Source of the DNA: Burkholderiales bacterium
Lineage (GTDB): Bacteria; Pseudomonadota; Gammaproteobacteria; Burkholderiales; Burkholderiaceae_C
Assembly: GCA_016195825.1 (NCBI GenBank)
Contig: JACPYV010000196.1
Coordinates: 29,019 to 93,018 of the forward strand
DNA: 64,000 nt
Reading direction: 5' to 3'
Positions within the stretch are counted from its first letter, which is position 1. The number at the start of each line of letters is the position of its first letter. The translations under genes were made by a program, and so were the position numbers. The notes below the pieces were generated by a model. The model did no database searches and had not been told where the DNA came from. It saw nothing but the letters and a program-made list of their open reading frames with translations. Below, piece by piece: positions 1 to 11,000 of the stretch.

Positions 1-617
1 AAGGCCAGCGCCGCCACGCCCAGCAGCAGGTTCAGCAGATGCTGGCCCGCGAACTGCACCGGCGCACCCTGAAACAAACGGAACTTGCTGCCGCCGGACA
101 GCTTGCCCCAGGCGATGACGGAACCCGTGAACGTGACGGCACCGATGAACGCACCCAGGGCCAATTCGAGGCGATTGCCCGCCGGGATGGGCGCCAGCAT
201 GCGCGGGGCGATGCCGTCCTCCGGCGGAATACTCGCCAGCGCCGCATCCAGCGGCGGCGAGAGGCCGAACGCGGCCGGCTCCGCGACTGCGGCGACGGCA
301 ATGGCCACGGCCGCCAGACCGATCATGCTGTGGAAGAACGCCACCAGTTCGGGCATCTTGGTCATCTCGACCGTCTTGGCCTTCCAAGCGCCGAAGCCCC
401 CGCCAGCGATCAGGCCCAGCAGCACCCAGGCCAGGCCCATGCCATGACCGGCCAGCTTGACGATGAGGGCCGCGGTAGTGAGCATGGCGATGGCCATACC
501 CACCATACCGAACAGGTTGCCGCGAATGGACGTCGTCGGGTGTGACAAGCCCTTGAGCGCCTGGATGAAGCAGACACTGGCGATCAGGTAGAGCAGCGTG
601 ACGAGATTGAGGCTCAT
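1..617 (-). CDS. pntB: NAD(P) transhydrogenase subunit beta, N-terminal part (runs off the left edge)
   Basis: Minus-strand reading from ATG at 617 gives MSLNLVTLLYLIASVCFIQALKGLSHPTTSIRGNLFGMVGMAIA..., typical PntB N-terminus; adjacent to pntA subunits. Absent from the ORF track because it has no stop in the window. Confidence 0.9.
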   Translation of the reverse strand, partial: MSLNLVTLLYLIASVCFIQALKGLSHPTTSIRGNLFGMVGMAIAMLTTAALIVKLAGHGMGLAWVLLGLIAGGGFGAWKAKTVEMTKMPELVAFFHSMIGLAAVAIAVAAVAEPAAFGLSPPLDAALASIPPEDGIAPRMLAPIPAGNRLELALGAFIGAVTFTGSVIAWGKLSGGSKFRLFQGAPVQFAGQHLLNLLLGVAALA

Positions 618-934
618 TGCTTGCCCTCCGCGGCAGTGGCCTTCTTTTCCTTCTTCTTGAACATCTCCAGCATTCGCCGCGTGACGAGGAAGCCACCGAA
701 GATGTTGACCGCCGCCAGCGCGACGGCCAGCACGCCCATGCCCTTGGCGAACGGCGTCTCGGTCAGCGCCGCGGCCAGCATGGCGCCGACGATGACGATG
801 GCCGAGATCGCGTTGGTCACCGCCATCAGCGGCGTATGCAGCGCGGGCGTCACCGTCCAGACCACGTGGTAGCCCACGTAGATGGCCAGCACGAAGATGA
901 TGAGATTGATGATGGTGTGGTCCACAACTTCCAT
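614..934 (-). CDS. pntAB: NAD(P) transhydrogenase subunit alpha part 2 (membrane segment)
   Basis: 106 aa, TM-rich, HTPLMAVTNAISAIVIVGAM motif; overlaps pntB start. Confidence 0.93.
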   Translation of the reverse strand: MEVVDHTIINLIIFVLAIYVGYHVVWTVTPALHTPLMAVTNAISAIVIVGAMLAAALTETPFAKGMGVLAVALAAVNIFGGFLVTRRMLEMFKKKEKKATAAEGKQ

Positions 935-936
935 GG

Positions 937-2052
937 TCAGCTCCTCGTGACTTGGCCGTCTTGCGTGACGCGGCAGGCCGCGACGATGTCGTCATCCAGC
1001 GGCACGTTGAACGTGCCCTCCTTGGTGATGACGAGCTTCAGGAAGTCCAGCACATTGCGTGCGTACAGCGCCGACGCATCGGCCGCGACCAGCGCCGGCA
1101 AGTTGGTCTCGCCCACCAGCGTCACGCCGTGCTTGACGACGGTCCTGCCCGCCTCGGTGAGCGGGCAGTTGCCGCCCGCCGGTGCGGCAATGTCGACGAT
1201 GACCGAGCCAGGCTTCATGGCCTTGACCATGTCCTCGGTGACCAGCACCGGCGCGGCGCGGCCAGGAATCAGCGCTGTCGTGACGACGATGTCGGCCGCC
1301 GCCACGCGCTTGGCCACCTCGGCCTTCTGACGGTCCAGCCAGCTCTGCGGCATGGGCCGCGCGTAGCCGCCCACGCCTTCGGCCGCTTCCTTCTCCTCAG
1401 CCGTCTCGTAGGGCACGTCGATGAACTTGGCGCCCAGCGACTCGACCTGCTCCTTCACCGACGGCCGCACGTCGCTGGCCTCGATGACGGCGCCCAGGCG
1501 CTTGGCTGTCGCGATGGCCTGCAGGCCCGCCACGCCCACGCCCAGGATGACCACGCGCGCCGCCTTCACGGTGCCGGCAGCCGTCATCAGCATCGGGAAG
1601 AAGCGCTGGTATTTGTCGGCCGCGATCATCACGGCCTTGTAGCCGGCGATGTTGGCCTGGCTGGACAACACGTCCATGCTCTGCGCGCGCGTCGTGCGCG
1701 GCGCGGCCTCCAGCGCGAAGCTGGTCAGCCCCGCGCCCGCCATGGCGGCGAGGCCGTCGCGGTCGAAGGGGTTGAGCATGCCGACCAGCGCCGTGCCGGC
1801 TTTCATCAGCGGCAGCTCGTCGGCGCCGGGTGCGCGCACCTTGAGCACCAATTCGCTGGCCAGCGCCGCGGCCTGGTCGACGATCTCGCAGCCGACGGCC
1901 TCGTAGGCCGCATCGGTGACGCTGGCTGCAATGCCTGCGCCCGATTCAATGCGCAGCGTGTGGCCCTGGGCCTTGAGCTTCTTGGCCGTCTCTGGCGTGA
2001 CGGCCACGCGTGTTTCTCCGGCCGCGCGTTCGCGCGGGACGCCAATCTGCAT
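937..2052 (-). CDS. pntAA: NAD(P) transhydrogenase subunit alpha part 1
   Basis: 371 aa, MQIGVPRERAAGETRVAVTPETAKKL..., GVGVAGLQAIATAKRLGA Rossmann motif. Confidence 0.95.
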   Translation of the reverse strand: MQIGVPRERAAGETRVAVTPETAKKLKAQGHTLRIESGAGIAASVTDAAYEAVGCEIVDQAAALASELVLKVRAPGADELPLMKAGTALVGMLNPFDRDGLAAMAGAGLTSFALEAAPRTTRAQSMDVLSSQANIAGYKAVMIAADKYQRFFPMLMTAAGTVKAARVVILGVGVAGLQAIATAKRLGAVIEASDVRPSVKEQVESLGAKFIDVPYETAEEKEAAEGVGGYARPMPQSWLDRQKAEVAKRVAAADIVVTTALIPGRAAPVLVTEDMVKAMKPGSVIVDIAAPAGGNCPLTEAGRTVVKHGVTLVGETNLPALVAADASALYARNVLDFLKLVITKEGTFNVPLDDDIVAACRVTQDGQVTRS

Positions 2053-2137
2053 GGGGTCTCCTCCGTGGGCAAAGGGGTCCGCGGCAGCTTACACAATGCC
2101 TGCGCTTGTCCCGTGCGGGAATTCGCCAGGAGGTTTC

Positions 2138-2635
2138 ATGACTGCCACAGACCGGTTTCGTCCCAGCGTGACTGTCGCTGCCGTGATTGCACGCGCCGGC
2201 CGCTACCTGCTGGTCGAGGAGGAAACGCCCGAAGGATTGATGCTGAACAACCCGGCGGGCCATCTGGAGCTGGGCGAAAGCCCCATCGAGGCCGTCGTGC
2301 GCGAGGCGCTGGAGGAGACCGCGCGAGCCTTCCAGCCCGAGGCTTTCCTGGGCGTCTACCTCGCCCGTTTCGTGCGGCCGGCACGTTTAGAGGATGTCAC
2401 CTATGTCCGGCTGGCCTTCAGCGGCCCGGTCGGCGAGGAGATTGCCGGGCGCACGCTGGACGAGGGCATCCGGCGCACGCTGTGGATGAGCGAGGCCGAG
2501 CTGGCGGCCTGCGCCGAGCGCCACCGCAGCCCGCTGGTGCTGCAATGCGTGCAAGACCATGCGGCCGGGCGGCGGCTGCCGCTGGAGACGGTGTTCGGCC
2601 ACCCGTCGCTGCAGGCACCGCTGCTGAAGGGCTGA
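2138..2635 (+). CDS. NUDIX hydrolase (NudJ-like)
   Basis: NUDIX box GHLELGESPIEAVVREALEET; start ATG 2138 preceded by AGGAGG-like SD. Confidence 0.9.
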   Translation: MTATDRFRPSVTVAAVIARAGRYLLVEEETPEGLMLNNPAGHLELGESPIEAVVREALEETARAFQPEAFLGVYLARFVRPARLEDVTYVRLAFSGPVGEEIAGRTLDEGIRRTLWMSEAELAACAERHRSPLVLQCVQDHAAGRRLPLETVFGHPSLQAPLLKG

Positions 2636-2647
2636 GAATCCCGCGCC

Positions 2648-3352
2648 ATGACGACGCCCGACTTCATCGAGGTCTACGACCAGGCACTGAGCGCAGACGC
2701 CTGCCGCACGCTGATCGAGCGCTTCCAGGCCAGCGCCCGGGTGCAGCGCGGCGAGACCGGCAGCGGCGTGGACGTCAGTATGAAGGACAGCTGGGACATC
2801 GGCATCAGCCAGCACCCCGAATGGGCCGATGCCTGCGCGCAGCTCAACAACGCCGTCATTGGCGGCTTCCGGCAGTACCTGCGCCGCTACGCCCACCTGG
2901 CGCTGGCGCCGCTGAAGCTGCAGATGAACCGGCCTGACGGCACGGCGGCGCTGCTCGACGCCGAAGGGGTTGCGGCGCTGAGCGACGAACTGCTGATGGG
3001 CTTGATCGCCAAGGTCTTCCGCCCTGGCACGATCAACTTGCAGCGCTACGTGGCCGACCAGGGTGGCTACCCCTACTGGCATTGCGAGCAGTACCCGCGG
3101 CTCGACCAGGGCGAGGCGCTGCACCGGGCGGTGCTGTGGACGATCTACCTGAACGACGACTTCGCCGCGGGCGAGACCGAGTTCCTGTACCAGGACCGCA
3201 AGGTCGCGCCGCGCACCGGCAGCCTGCTGATCGCGCCGGGGGGCTTCACGCACACGCACCGTGGCAACCGGCCGCAGGGCGGCGACAAGTACATCGCGAC
3301 GAGCTGGGTGCTGTACCAACGCGCGGAAACCCTGTTCACCACCGCGCGCTGA
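2648..3352 (+). CDS. 2OG-Fe(II) oxygenase family protein
   Basis: 234 aa; HCEQYP...WTIYLNDDFAAGETEFLYQ...GSLLIAPGGFTHTHRG pattern of 2OG-Fe(II) oxygenases. Confidence 0.75.
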   Translation: MTTPDFIEVYDQALSADACRTLIERFQASARVQRGETGSGVDVSMKDSWDIGISQHPEWADACAQLNNAVIGGFRQYLRRYAHLALAPLKLQMNRPDGTAALLDAEGVAALSDELLMGLIAKVFRPGTINLQRYVADQGGYPYWHCEQYPRLDQGEALHRAVLWTIYLNDDFAAGETEFLYQDRKVAPRTGSLLIAPGGFTHTHRGNRPQGGDKYIATSWVLYQRAETLFTTAR

Positions 3353-3359
3353 ACCTCGC

Positions 3360-3941
3360 ATGCAACACCTGCTCCGCCTGGCCCTGCTCTCCCTGCCGCT
3401 GAACGCGCTCGCCGGCGAGCCGCCGGCCATCGATGCCGCAACCTGGCCGCTGCACAGCTTCCGCTTCTCCCAAAACGCGCTGGCCTGCAAGCTGCCTTCG
3501 CCCGACATCGACTTCGGCTGCCTGCGCATCGGTGAACTCCAGATCGGCACCGACTGGGCCGGCGTGACGGCGCGGTTCGGCGAGCCGTGGAAGCGCGAGG
3601 CCCTGCCCGGCGGCGGCGTGCGCGAAGTGCACCTGATCGACCGCGATGCCGGGCAACGCACCTTCAGCTACTGGGTGCTGGAGAGCCGCGGAGGCAAGCT
3701 CGTCAACGCCCAACTGACCGGCAACCACCCGCCCCAGGACCCGGCCACGGCGCCCGGATTCTCCGGCTTGCGGCTGGGCGACACGGAGGCCAAGGTGCGC
3801 GAACTGCTGGGGCCGCGCTTCAAGGCCGCCCCTGTGCTGGAAATCAGTGGCGTGCTGTGGAACTACGCGCCTTTCTGCTTCTCAATCGAAATCGTCGACG
3901 GCCGTGTCTACTCGCTGCGCGTGCACGACGGCAGCGGCTAA
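3360..3941 (+). CDS. hypothetical exported protein
   Basis: Signal peptide [22 protein letters not shown]; no family recognised. Confidence 0.7.
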   Translation: MQHLLRLALLSLPLNALAGEPPAIDAATWPLHSFRFSQNALACKLPSPDIDFGCLRIGELQIGTDWAGVTARFGEPWKREALPGGGVREVHLIDRDAGQRTFSYWVLESRGGKLVNAQLTGNHPPQDPATAPGFSGLRLGDTEAKVRELLGPRFKAAPVLEISGVLWNYAPFCFSIEIVDGRVYSLRVHDGSG

Positions 3942-3988
3942 GCCCGCCAGTGCGCGGGGTCAGCAGCCGCTTTGGGACAATCGAGCCC

Positions 3989-5137
3989 ATGAGTTCCAAC
4001 AAGAAGCATCGCGTCGTCGTGGGCCTGTCCGGCGGCGTGGACTCGGCCGTGACCGCCCACCTGCTGAAGGAACAGGGCCACGAGGTCATCGGCATCTTCA
4101 TGAAGAACTGGGAAGACGATGACGACGACGAGTACTGCTCGACGCGGCAGGACTTCCTGGACGCCGCTTCGGTCGCCGACGTGCTGGGCATCGAAATCGA
4201 GCACGTCAACTTCGCGGCCGAGTACAAGGACCGCGTCTTCGAGAGTTTTCTGCGCGAATACCAGGCCGGCCGCACGCCCAACCCCGACGTGCTGTGCAAT
4301 GCCGAGATCAAGTTCAAGGCCTTTTTGGACCACGCGATGCGCCTGGGCGCCGAGAAGATCGCGACCGGGCACTACGCGCGGGTGCGCGAGGTCGATGGCG
4401 AGTTCCAGTTGCTGAAGGGCCTGGACCCGCTGAAGGACCAGAGCTACTTCCTGCACCGGCTGACGCAGGCGCAGGTCAGCAAGGCCATGTTCCCGGTGGG
4501 CCACCTGCCCAAGACCGAGGTGCGCCGCATCGCCGCCGAGATCGGCCTACCGAACGCCAAGAAGAAGGACTCGACCGGCATCTGCTTCATCGGCGAGCGG
4601 CCGTTCCGCGAATTCCTGAACAAGTACCTGTCGCACCAGCCCGGCCCCATCAAGGACGAGCGCGGGCGCAAGCTGGGCGAGCACGTGGGCCTGTCCTTCT
4701 ACACACTGGGCCAGCGCCAGGGCCTGGGCATCGGCGGCGTGAAGGAGAAGGTCTCGCGAGGATCGGCGGCGACGCCTGGCCAGGCGTCGAAGGGCGGCGG
4801 CCATCACGAGCCCTGGTTCGTCGCGGCCAAGGACATCCCCAACAACACGCTGATCGTCGTACAGGGCCACGACCACCCGCTGCTACTCAGCCCGGCCCTG
4901 GTCGCTGACGACCTGAGCTGGGTCGCCGGCCGCGCGCCGGCCGCGCACGAGGCCGCGGCCAAGACGCGCTACCGCCAGGCGGACGCGCCCTGCAGCGTCG
5001 TCTTCGACCCCACCGGCCACCTGACGCTGCGCTTCCCCGACCCGCAGTGGGCCGTGACGCCGGGGCAGAGCGCAGTGGTCTATGACGGCGAGGTCTGCCT
5101 AGGCGGTGGTGTCATCGCCTCGGCGCTCGACGAATGA
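3989..5137 (+). CDS. mnmA: tRNA-specific 2-thiouridylase MnmA
   Basis: [27 protein letters not shown]-loop; C-rich [33 protein letters not shown]. Confidence 0.97.
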   Translation: MSSNKKHRVVVGLSGGVDSAVTAHLLKEQGHEVIGIFMKNWEDDDDDEYCSTRQDFLDAASVADVLGIEIEHVNFAAEYKDRVFESFLREYQAGRTPNPDVLCNAEIKFKAFLDHAMRLGAEKIATGHYARVREVDGEFQLLKGLDPLKDQSYFLHRLTQAQVSKAMFPVGHLPKTEVRRIAAEIGLPNAKKKDSTGICFIGERPFREFLNKYLSHQPGPIKDERGRKLGEHVGLSFYTLGQRQGLGIGGVKEKVSRGSAATPGQASKGGGHHEPWFVAAKDIPNNTLIVVQGHDHPLLLSPALVADDLSWVAGRAPAAHEAAAKTRYRQADAPCSVVFDPTGHLTLRFPDPQWAVTPGQSAVVYDGEVCLGGGVIASALDE

Positions 5138-6354
5138 CCCGGCTGGACCGCCTGCTCGCACGCCTGGCCGAGCCTGGCGTCGTGCTGCGGCTGGCGGCCC
5201 TGGTCGTCTGCGCAATGGAGCTGGTCAGCGCCGGGGCGGCGCTGCTGGGCGCCCGCACCGAGCCCTACGACGGCCTGGTCGCCGTGGTCTGGCGGCAACT
5301 GGGCGGCAGTGCCAACGACCGCGCACTGCTGCTGATCTGCGTGGCCTTGCTGCTGGCCTTCGTCGCGCTGATGTGGCGGCTGGCCAGCCAGGGCAGTGGC
5401 GTCGTCACCGTGAACCGGCGCTTGGCCTGGCTGCTGCTGGTGGACCTGCTGGCCTTCGGCGTGACGCCGGGCCTGCCCTTCCTGGTCACGGCGCTGGCCG
5501 CGGTGCTGCTACCGGCGCGCGTCGCGCTGGGCTTCGGCTTTGCCCAGGTGCTGCTGAACACCGGAATCTACGCCGCGCCGCAGGCCGCCGCCTGGCTGGA
5601 CCAGTTCGGGCTGCTGTCGTCCATGCTGGCCCTGCACGGCCTGGCCTTCGGCCTGGGGCGCATGGCCGCCGCCGAGGGCGAGAAGCGCCGCTGGCTGCAG
5701 GCCGTGCTGGCCGAGCAGCTGTCCGGCGAACACTTGCTGGCCGAGCAGATGCGCTACAGCGAACGCATGCAGATCGCCCGCGAGCTGCACGACCTGATGG
5801 GCCACCACCTGACGGCGCTGAACCTGCAGCTGCAGCTTGGCGGCGCGCTGCTGGCGCGCGAGGACAAGCCCGGCGCCGGCCAGGCGCTGGGCCGCGCACA
5901 AGGTGTGGCGGCACAGCTGCTGGCCGACGTGCGCGAGGCCGTGTCGCAGCAGCGCAGCTCGCAGCGCATCGACCTGTCCGCGGCACTGCAGGCGCTGGCT
6001 GAGGGCATCGCCAGCACGCGCATCGAACTGGCAATGGACGATGCCGCCCGCGACCTGGGCCCCCGCGCCGCCCACGCGCTGCTGCGCTGCGTGCAGGAGG
6101 GCGTGACCAACAGCGTGCGTCATGCCGGCGCGCGTCGCGTGCAGGTTGAACTGCGCGGCCAGGGGGATGAGGTGGCCGTCAGCATCGACGATGATGGGCA
6201 CGGCGCGCCGAACTGGCACGCTGGCCGCGCCGAGAGCTTTGGCAACGGCCTCTCGGGCATGGCCGAGCGCATGACCGAACTGGGTGGGCAGATGCGTGTG
6301 ACGCGCACGAGCCCTGGGTTCCGAATCGAACTGAGATGTCCGCGATGGGTGTGA
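5134..6354 (+). CDS. sensor histidine kinase (HisKA_3 / DesK-NarX type)
   Basis: [21 protein letters not shown] phospho-acceptor motif, ATPase GHGAPNW...[15 protein letters not shown] overlap with mnmA. Confidence 0.9.
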   Translation: MTRLDRLLARLAEPGVVLRLAALVVCAMELVSAGAALLGARTEPYDGLVAVVWRQLGGSANDRALLLICVALLLAFVALMWRLASQGSGVVTVNRRLAWLLLVDLLAFGVTPGLPFLVTALAAVLLPARVALGFGFAQVLLNTGIYAAPQAAAWLDQFGLLSSMLALHGLAFGLGRMAAAEGEKRRWLQAVLAEQLSGEHLLAEQMRYSERMQIARELHDLMGHHLTALNLQLQLGGALLAREDKPGAGQALGRAQGVAAQLLADVREAVSQQRSSQRIDLSAALQALAEGIASTRIELAMDDAARDLGPRAAHALLRCVQEGVTNSVRHAGARRVQVELRGQGDEVAVSIDDDGHGAPNWHAGRAESFGNGLSGMAERMTELGGQMRVTRTSPGFRIELRCPRWV

Positions 6355-6998
6355 TCAAGATCCTGCTGGTGGAGGACCAGCAACTGGTGCGTGAAGGCCT
6401 CAAGGGCCTGCTCGCGCTGCACGACGAGCTCAAAGTCGTCGGCGAAGCCAGCGACGGCGCCGAGGCGCTGGAGTGGCTGTCCGCCGCTGCGGCCGAAGAC
6501 ATGCCCGACGTGATCCTCTCCGACATGCGCATGCCGCGCCTGGACGGCGTGGGCCTGATCCGCGCGCTGGCCGCGCGGGCGCTGCGCCTACCGGTCATTC
6601 TGCTGACGACCTTCGACGACACGGCCGCCTTCGACGAGGCCGCACGCGCCGGCGCCAAGGGCTTCCTGCTCAAGGCCATCAGCCCCGAGACGCTGGCCCA
6701 GGCGCTGCGCGACGTGCATGCCGGCGGCACCGCGCTGCGCCCGTCGCTGACCACGCGCATGGAAGCCCGCGGCGGTGAGCGTGCCTTCACGGCGGCCGAC
6801 CATCCGGACCCTCTAAGCCCGAAAGAGCTGCAGGTGCTGCGCCTGGTGGCCAGCGGCCGCAGCAACACCGAGATCGCCGGCTTGCTGGGCAACAGCGAAG
6901 GCGTCATCAAAAACCACTGTTCGGCCATCTTCTCCAAGATGGGCGTGCGCGACCGCACGCAGGCGGTTCTCAGGGCGATCGATCTGGGCTGGATCTGA
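6345..6998 (+). CDS. LuxR/NarL-family response regulator
   Basis: REC domain (VEDQQLVREGL, DVILSDMRMPRLDG) and LuxR HTH (LSPKELQVLRLVASGRSNTEIAGLLGNSEGVIKNHCSAIFSKMGV). Start could be 6336. Confidence 0.93.
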   Translation: MGVIKILLVEDQQLVREGLKGLLALHDELKVVGEASDGAEALEWLSAAAAEDMPDVILSDMRMPRLDGVGLIRALAARALRLPVILLTTFDDTAAFDEAARAGAKGFLLKAISPETLAQALRDVHAGGTALRPSLTTRMEARGGERAFTAADHPDPLSPKELQVLRLVASGRSNTEIAGLLGNSEGVIKNHCSAIFSKMGVRDRTQAVLRAIDLGWI

Positions 6999-7467
6999 CC
7001 GGCACCGCGAGGTGCAGCACCCAGTACTGCTCGTAGCGGCCCGCGGTCGCGACGCAGGCCGCACCGACGTGGATGTAGTCGGGGCGCATCAGCGACTCGC
7101 AATGGGCCTCGCTCGCGAGCCACAGCGCCAGCGCTTGATCCAGGGTCGCGGGGCCGCCGCCGAGCACCTCGCCCCCGCTGGCCATCGGATAGCCCGCCGA
7201 TTGCAGGCGCTGGCGCAAGGTGCCGGCGCGCTGCCCCTGGTGGCTGATTTCACCCCGCTGCCCCAGTTCCAGCGCATAGGCCGAGGCTGACGCGGCCAGG
7301 CGCTCGTCCCAGGCCACGGGCGCCGCGACCGCCTGATGCCGCTGACCGCAGGTGCGCGGCTGCGCACGCACCTGGTTGACCGCCTGCACCACCTCGTCTG
7401 CCGAAGGCTGGCAGGTCTGGGCATGCACGCCGGTGGCGCAGAGCAGGGCGGACAACAGGAGACGCAT
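6970..7467 (-). CDS. CAP/SCP-like domain secreted protein
   Basis: Signal peptide MRLLLSALLCATGVHAQ; NQVRAQPRTCG...PVAWDERLAASASAYALELGQRGEISHQG... CAP fold pattern. ORF extends to 7491. Confidence 0.8.
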   Translation of the reverse strand: MRLLLSALLCATGVHAQTCQPSADEVVQAVNQVRAQPRTCGQRHQAVAAPVAWDERLAASASAYALELGQRGEISHQGQRAGTLRQRLQSAGYPMASGGEVLGGGPATLDQALALWLASEAHCESLMRPDYIHVGAACVATAGRYEQYWVLHLAVPVRSSPDRSP

Positions 7468-7538
7468 CGTGCGGGGGCAAAGAGCAGTCAATTCGGCTGG
7501 GGATTGTCAACTCCCGGCCGTTGGACGACCATGGACCG

Positions 7539-7961
7539 ATGACATCCCACGCCCGCACCCCGCTGCGCATCCCCTTGGCGCTGCCCTTTCTGGCACTGTG
7601 CCTGCTGGGCTGTGCCACGGCCCAGCAAACGCCCGAGAGCGCCGAGCAACTGGCCACGCAGATCCAGGCCCTCGTCGGTGACGCGGCCTGCGACGCTCCG
7701 GCGCAGTGCCGCACCATCGCAGTGGGCGCCAGGGCGTGCGGCGGCCCGGACAGCTATCTGGCCTGGTCGACGCTGCGTACGGACGAAGCGCGCCTGCGCG
7801 AGCTGGTGAAGCGCCACGCCGAGCGCCGGCAGGCCGACAACCGCACCGGCCGGCTGTCCTCCATCTGCGTGATGGCGACCGACCCGGGCGCCAGTTGCCA
7901 GGCACGGCGCTGCACGCTGAACGCATCGGGCTACGGCACGCCACCCGGGCGCGCCGACTGA
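7539..7961 (+). CDS. putative lipoprotein, hypothetical
   Basis: Lipobox LALCLLGCATAQQ; no family recognised. Confidence 0.6.
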   Translation: MTSHARTPLRIPLALPFLALCLLGCATAQQTPESAEQLATQIQALVGDAACDAPAQCRTIAVGARACGGPDSYLAWSTLRTDEARLRELVKRHAERRQADNRTGRLSSICVMATDPGASCQARRCTLNASGYGTPPGRAD

Positions 7962-7977
7962 AGCCGGCGCGCCCCAA

Positions 7978-8011
7978 ACAAAAAGGCCGCAGCACCTGCG
8001 TGCTGCGGCCG
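7978..8011 (-). terminator. Rho-independent terminator downstream of the S8 peptidase gene
   Basis: Inverted repeat ggccgcagca(7985-7994)/tgctgcggcc(8001-8010); poly-A (aaacaaaaa) on + reads as a T-tract on the minus strand. Confidence 0.85.
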
Positions 8012-8052
8012 GGGTTGCGACAGCGAGCCAAAGCCCGCTGTGCGCGATAGCG

Positions 8053-11000
8053 TCAGTCGCCCGCCGGGCTGCCGATCTTGGAGTTGACCGACACCGGCAC
8101 CGGGTCATTGGTGCGCACTTCCATCAGCGTTGTGCCCTGCGGCGTGCCGTTCACCAGGAAGCTGGCCGCGCCGAGATAGCGTTGGCCTGCTGCCAGACCC
8201 GACCAGCTCATGCCCGCTGAGGCCGTGCCGCCGGTGTAGGTCGTCGCGGGTGCCAACGCCTTGAAGTTGCCGCCGGTATCCGAGGTCGTGACGACCCAGC
8301 TGGACATCGTGTAGGTCGTGCTCGGGCGCTTCTGGGTGTCGTACGAGATCGTGCAGACCTTGTAGTTGCCCGCCGGCGGACGAATCATCGTGGCAGTCTC
8401 GTTGGAGCCGCCGTTCAGGCTGCCGGCCACCGCGACGTTGCTCGAGTTCAGCACCAAGATGTCGATGTCGTCCTCGCCGCCCTGGATCTGGCCGCCGGTC
8501 GTCTCCGCGTTGAACAGCTGGAAGCGTGCCACCAGCGTGTTGGCCGGGATGCTCACGGTGCGGACCTTGACGCCCGTGGGCGTGGGCGACGCCGTGCAGA
8601 CCGTCGCGGCCGTGCCGGTGTTGTTGCCCGTCACGGTCTCGGTTGTGCGCGTCGCCGCCTGCAGGCCGCCCTTCTCGACCACGATGGAGCCGGCAAAGCC
8701 GGTGCCGATCGTGAAGATCTTGCTGCCAGCCGTCGCCTCGCTGGTCAGCGCGCCCGGCACGGCCAGCGCGATGCCGCGTGCGGTGAGCGGGCTGCGCACG
8801 TTGTGGGTGCCGTCCGACCAGGTCAGGCTGCCGTAGGCCCAGGTGTCCAGCGGCGCGGTCGTACGGGCCAGGCGCACCGAGTAGCTGGCCTGCGCGCCTG
8901 GCGCCAGCGTCAGCGACGACGGCGTCACCTGCACGTCGAAGCCATCGAGCATGGCGTTGGGCGTGTAAGTGCTGGTGGTCGCGCCGACGTTGGTGACGGT
9001 GCGGGTCAGCGTCTGCACACCCAGCACGCTGCCGGCGGTCAGCGAGGCGAGGTTCAGGTTTTGCGGTGCGATCGAGCCGATCGAGGCGCAGGTGGCGGCC
9101 GAATAGAAGCCCAGGTTCAGGCCGCAGCTGAAGCGTGCGTAGTCCAGCACGCCAGCGTCGTACACCAGGCCCGGATCTGCAGCGGCATTGGGCACCACGT
9201 GACCGGCGCCCTGCGCCCAGGGCAGACGGCCCGAGGCCTTGGCGGTCGGGCTCCAGGGCAGGTCGGCGGTGACACCGTCGTCATAGGTGTCGGTGGCCGT
9301 CGTCATCAGGGCCGACTTGATCATGGCCGGCGTCCAGGTCGGATGCTGCTGCTTCAGCAGCGCGGCCAGGCCGGCGATGTGCGGGCTGGACATCGACGTG
9401 CCGGAGATCATGTTGACGTTGGTCTTGGTCGTTTTGCCACCGCTCTTCAGCGCCGTGACTTCGGCAGCCGTCAGGCTGGCCGCGAACGCCGCCACGATGT
9501 CCACACCGGGCGCCGTGAAGTCGGGCTTCAGGATGCTGTTGTCGGCGACGTTGGGGCCGCGCGACGAGAACCCTGCCATCTGCGGCGCCAGCACGTCGCC
9601 GAAGCGCGTCTGGGCGATGCCCAGCGAAGCCACGGCGTCGACGCCGCTGGCAGCCGCGTAGGCCTTGACGGCATCGCCGTCGGTCTGGCTGATGTGGATG
9701 GTGGGCACCGAATGCACCTCGGACACCAAGCCCCCGCCGTTGTCGGCCAGGATCACGCCGACACCGCCGGCCTGCTTGACGGCCAGGCTCTTGTTGACGC
9801 GGGCGCTAATGCCGCGCGTGCAGATGACGATCTTGCCGGACACCTTGACCGGGTCCAGCGCCACGGTGCCGTCGGCACTGCCGTAGCAGAGGTCGGCCAG
9901 CGCCGGGTTGACGCCCGTGGCGACGGCGTCGGAGGCGCGGATCAGCGACGTCGACGGCACCGGGGTCTGGTTGACCGAGGCCCCGACGTAGTCCACGTTG
10001 CCACCCGTGTGGACCGCGGCGCCGATGGTGCGGCCGTGGGTCGACGCAGCGACCGTCGCATGCCAGGGGCCCAGGTTGGCGGACGGCGCCACGTTGGGCC
10101 CCGAGTTGCCGGCCGAGGCGGCCACGAACACGCCCGCGTTTGAGGCGTTCAGGAAGGCGACTTCGGTGGTCTCGCTGAACGTGCCACCACCGGCCGTCGG
10201 ACCGATGGAGTAGTTGATGACGTCGACACCGTCCTTCACGGCCTGGTTGATGGCCGAGACGCTGTTGCTGTTGGGGCAGCTGCCCTGGCTGGGCGAGATC
10301 GACCAGCAGACTTTGTACATCGCCAGACGGGCACGCGGCGCGATGCCGGACATGTTGCCCATCGGGATGCCATTGATGCTCGCGGCCACGCCGGCGTTGC
10401 CGCCTGCCGTGGATAGGGTGTGCGAGCCATGGCCGCCACCGGCGTCGATCGTGCCGTCACGGCCGGAGTTGAACTCCGCCGCGTTGGCGCCGGCGATCTG
10501 CGTGTACGAGCGGATGCCGATCAGCTTGTTGTTGCAGTTCGAGGCCAGGATGCCCGGCTTGATCTGGCAGCCGATGCCCTTCCACTTGGCAGGCGGCGGG
10601 CCGTAGACCAGCGTGCCGCTGGGGTCGTGCGTGGGCGCGCCATTGGCGTCGACCTTGTCCGCAAAGCTCGTGTCCTCGGGCCAGACGCCGCTGTCGATCA
10701 TCGCGATGATCATGTTCTCGCCCGCGGCACCCACACCGCCCAGTTGGCTGTACAGGCCGCCCGGCTGGTTCAGACCCAGGAAGGTGGGCGTGTAGCTGGT
10801 GTGCAACGTGCTGATCGCGTCGGCTTCGATGTTGAGCACGCCGCTGTTCTTCTTCAGCGCGCGCACTTCGGCGTCGGTCAGGTTGGCGGCAAAGCCGTTC
10901 AGCACCACGTCATAGCGCGCCGTCACGTTGGCCGGGTCGATGGTGGCCAGCACGTCTGACTGCTTCTTGTTCAGATAGGTCAGGTAGGTCTGCACGTTCT

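Noticed and set aside
952-2937. 661-aa + strand ORF opposite pntA and overlapping the NUDIX gene
   Set aside because: His/Arg-rich GC-frame artefact; the opposite strand and other frame carry clear conserved proteins.
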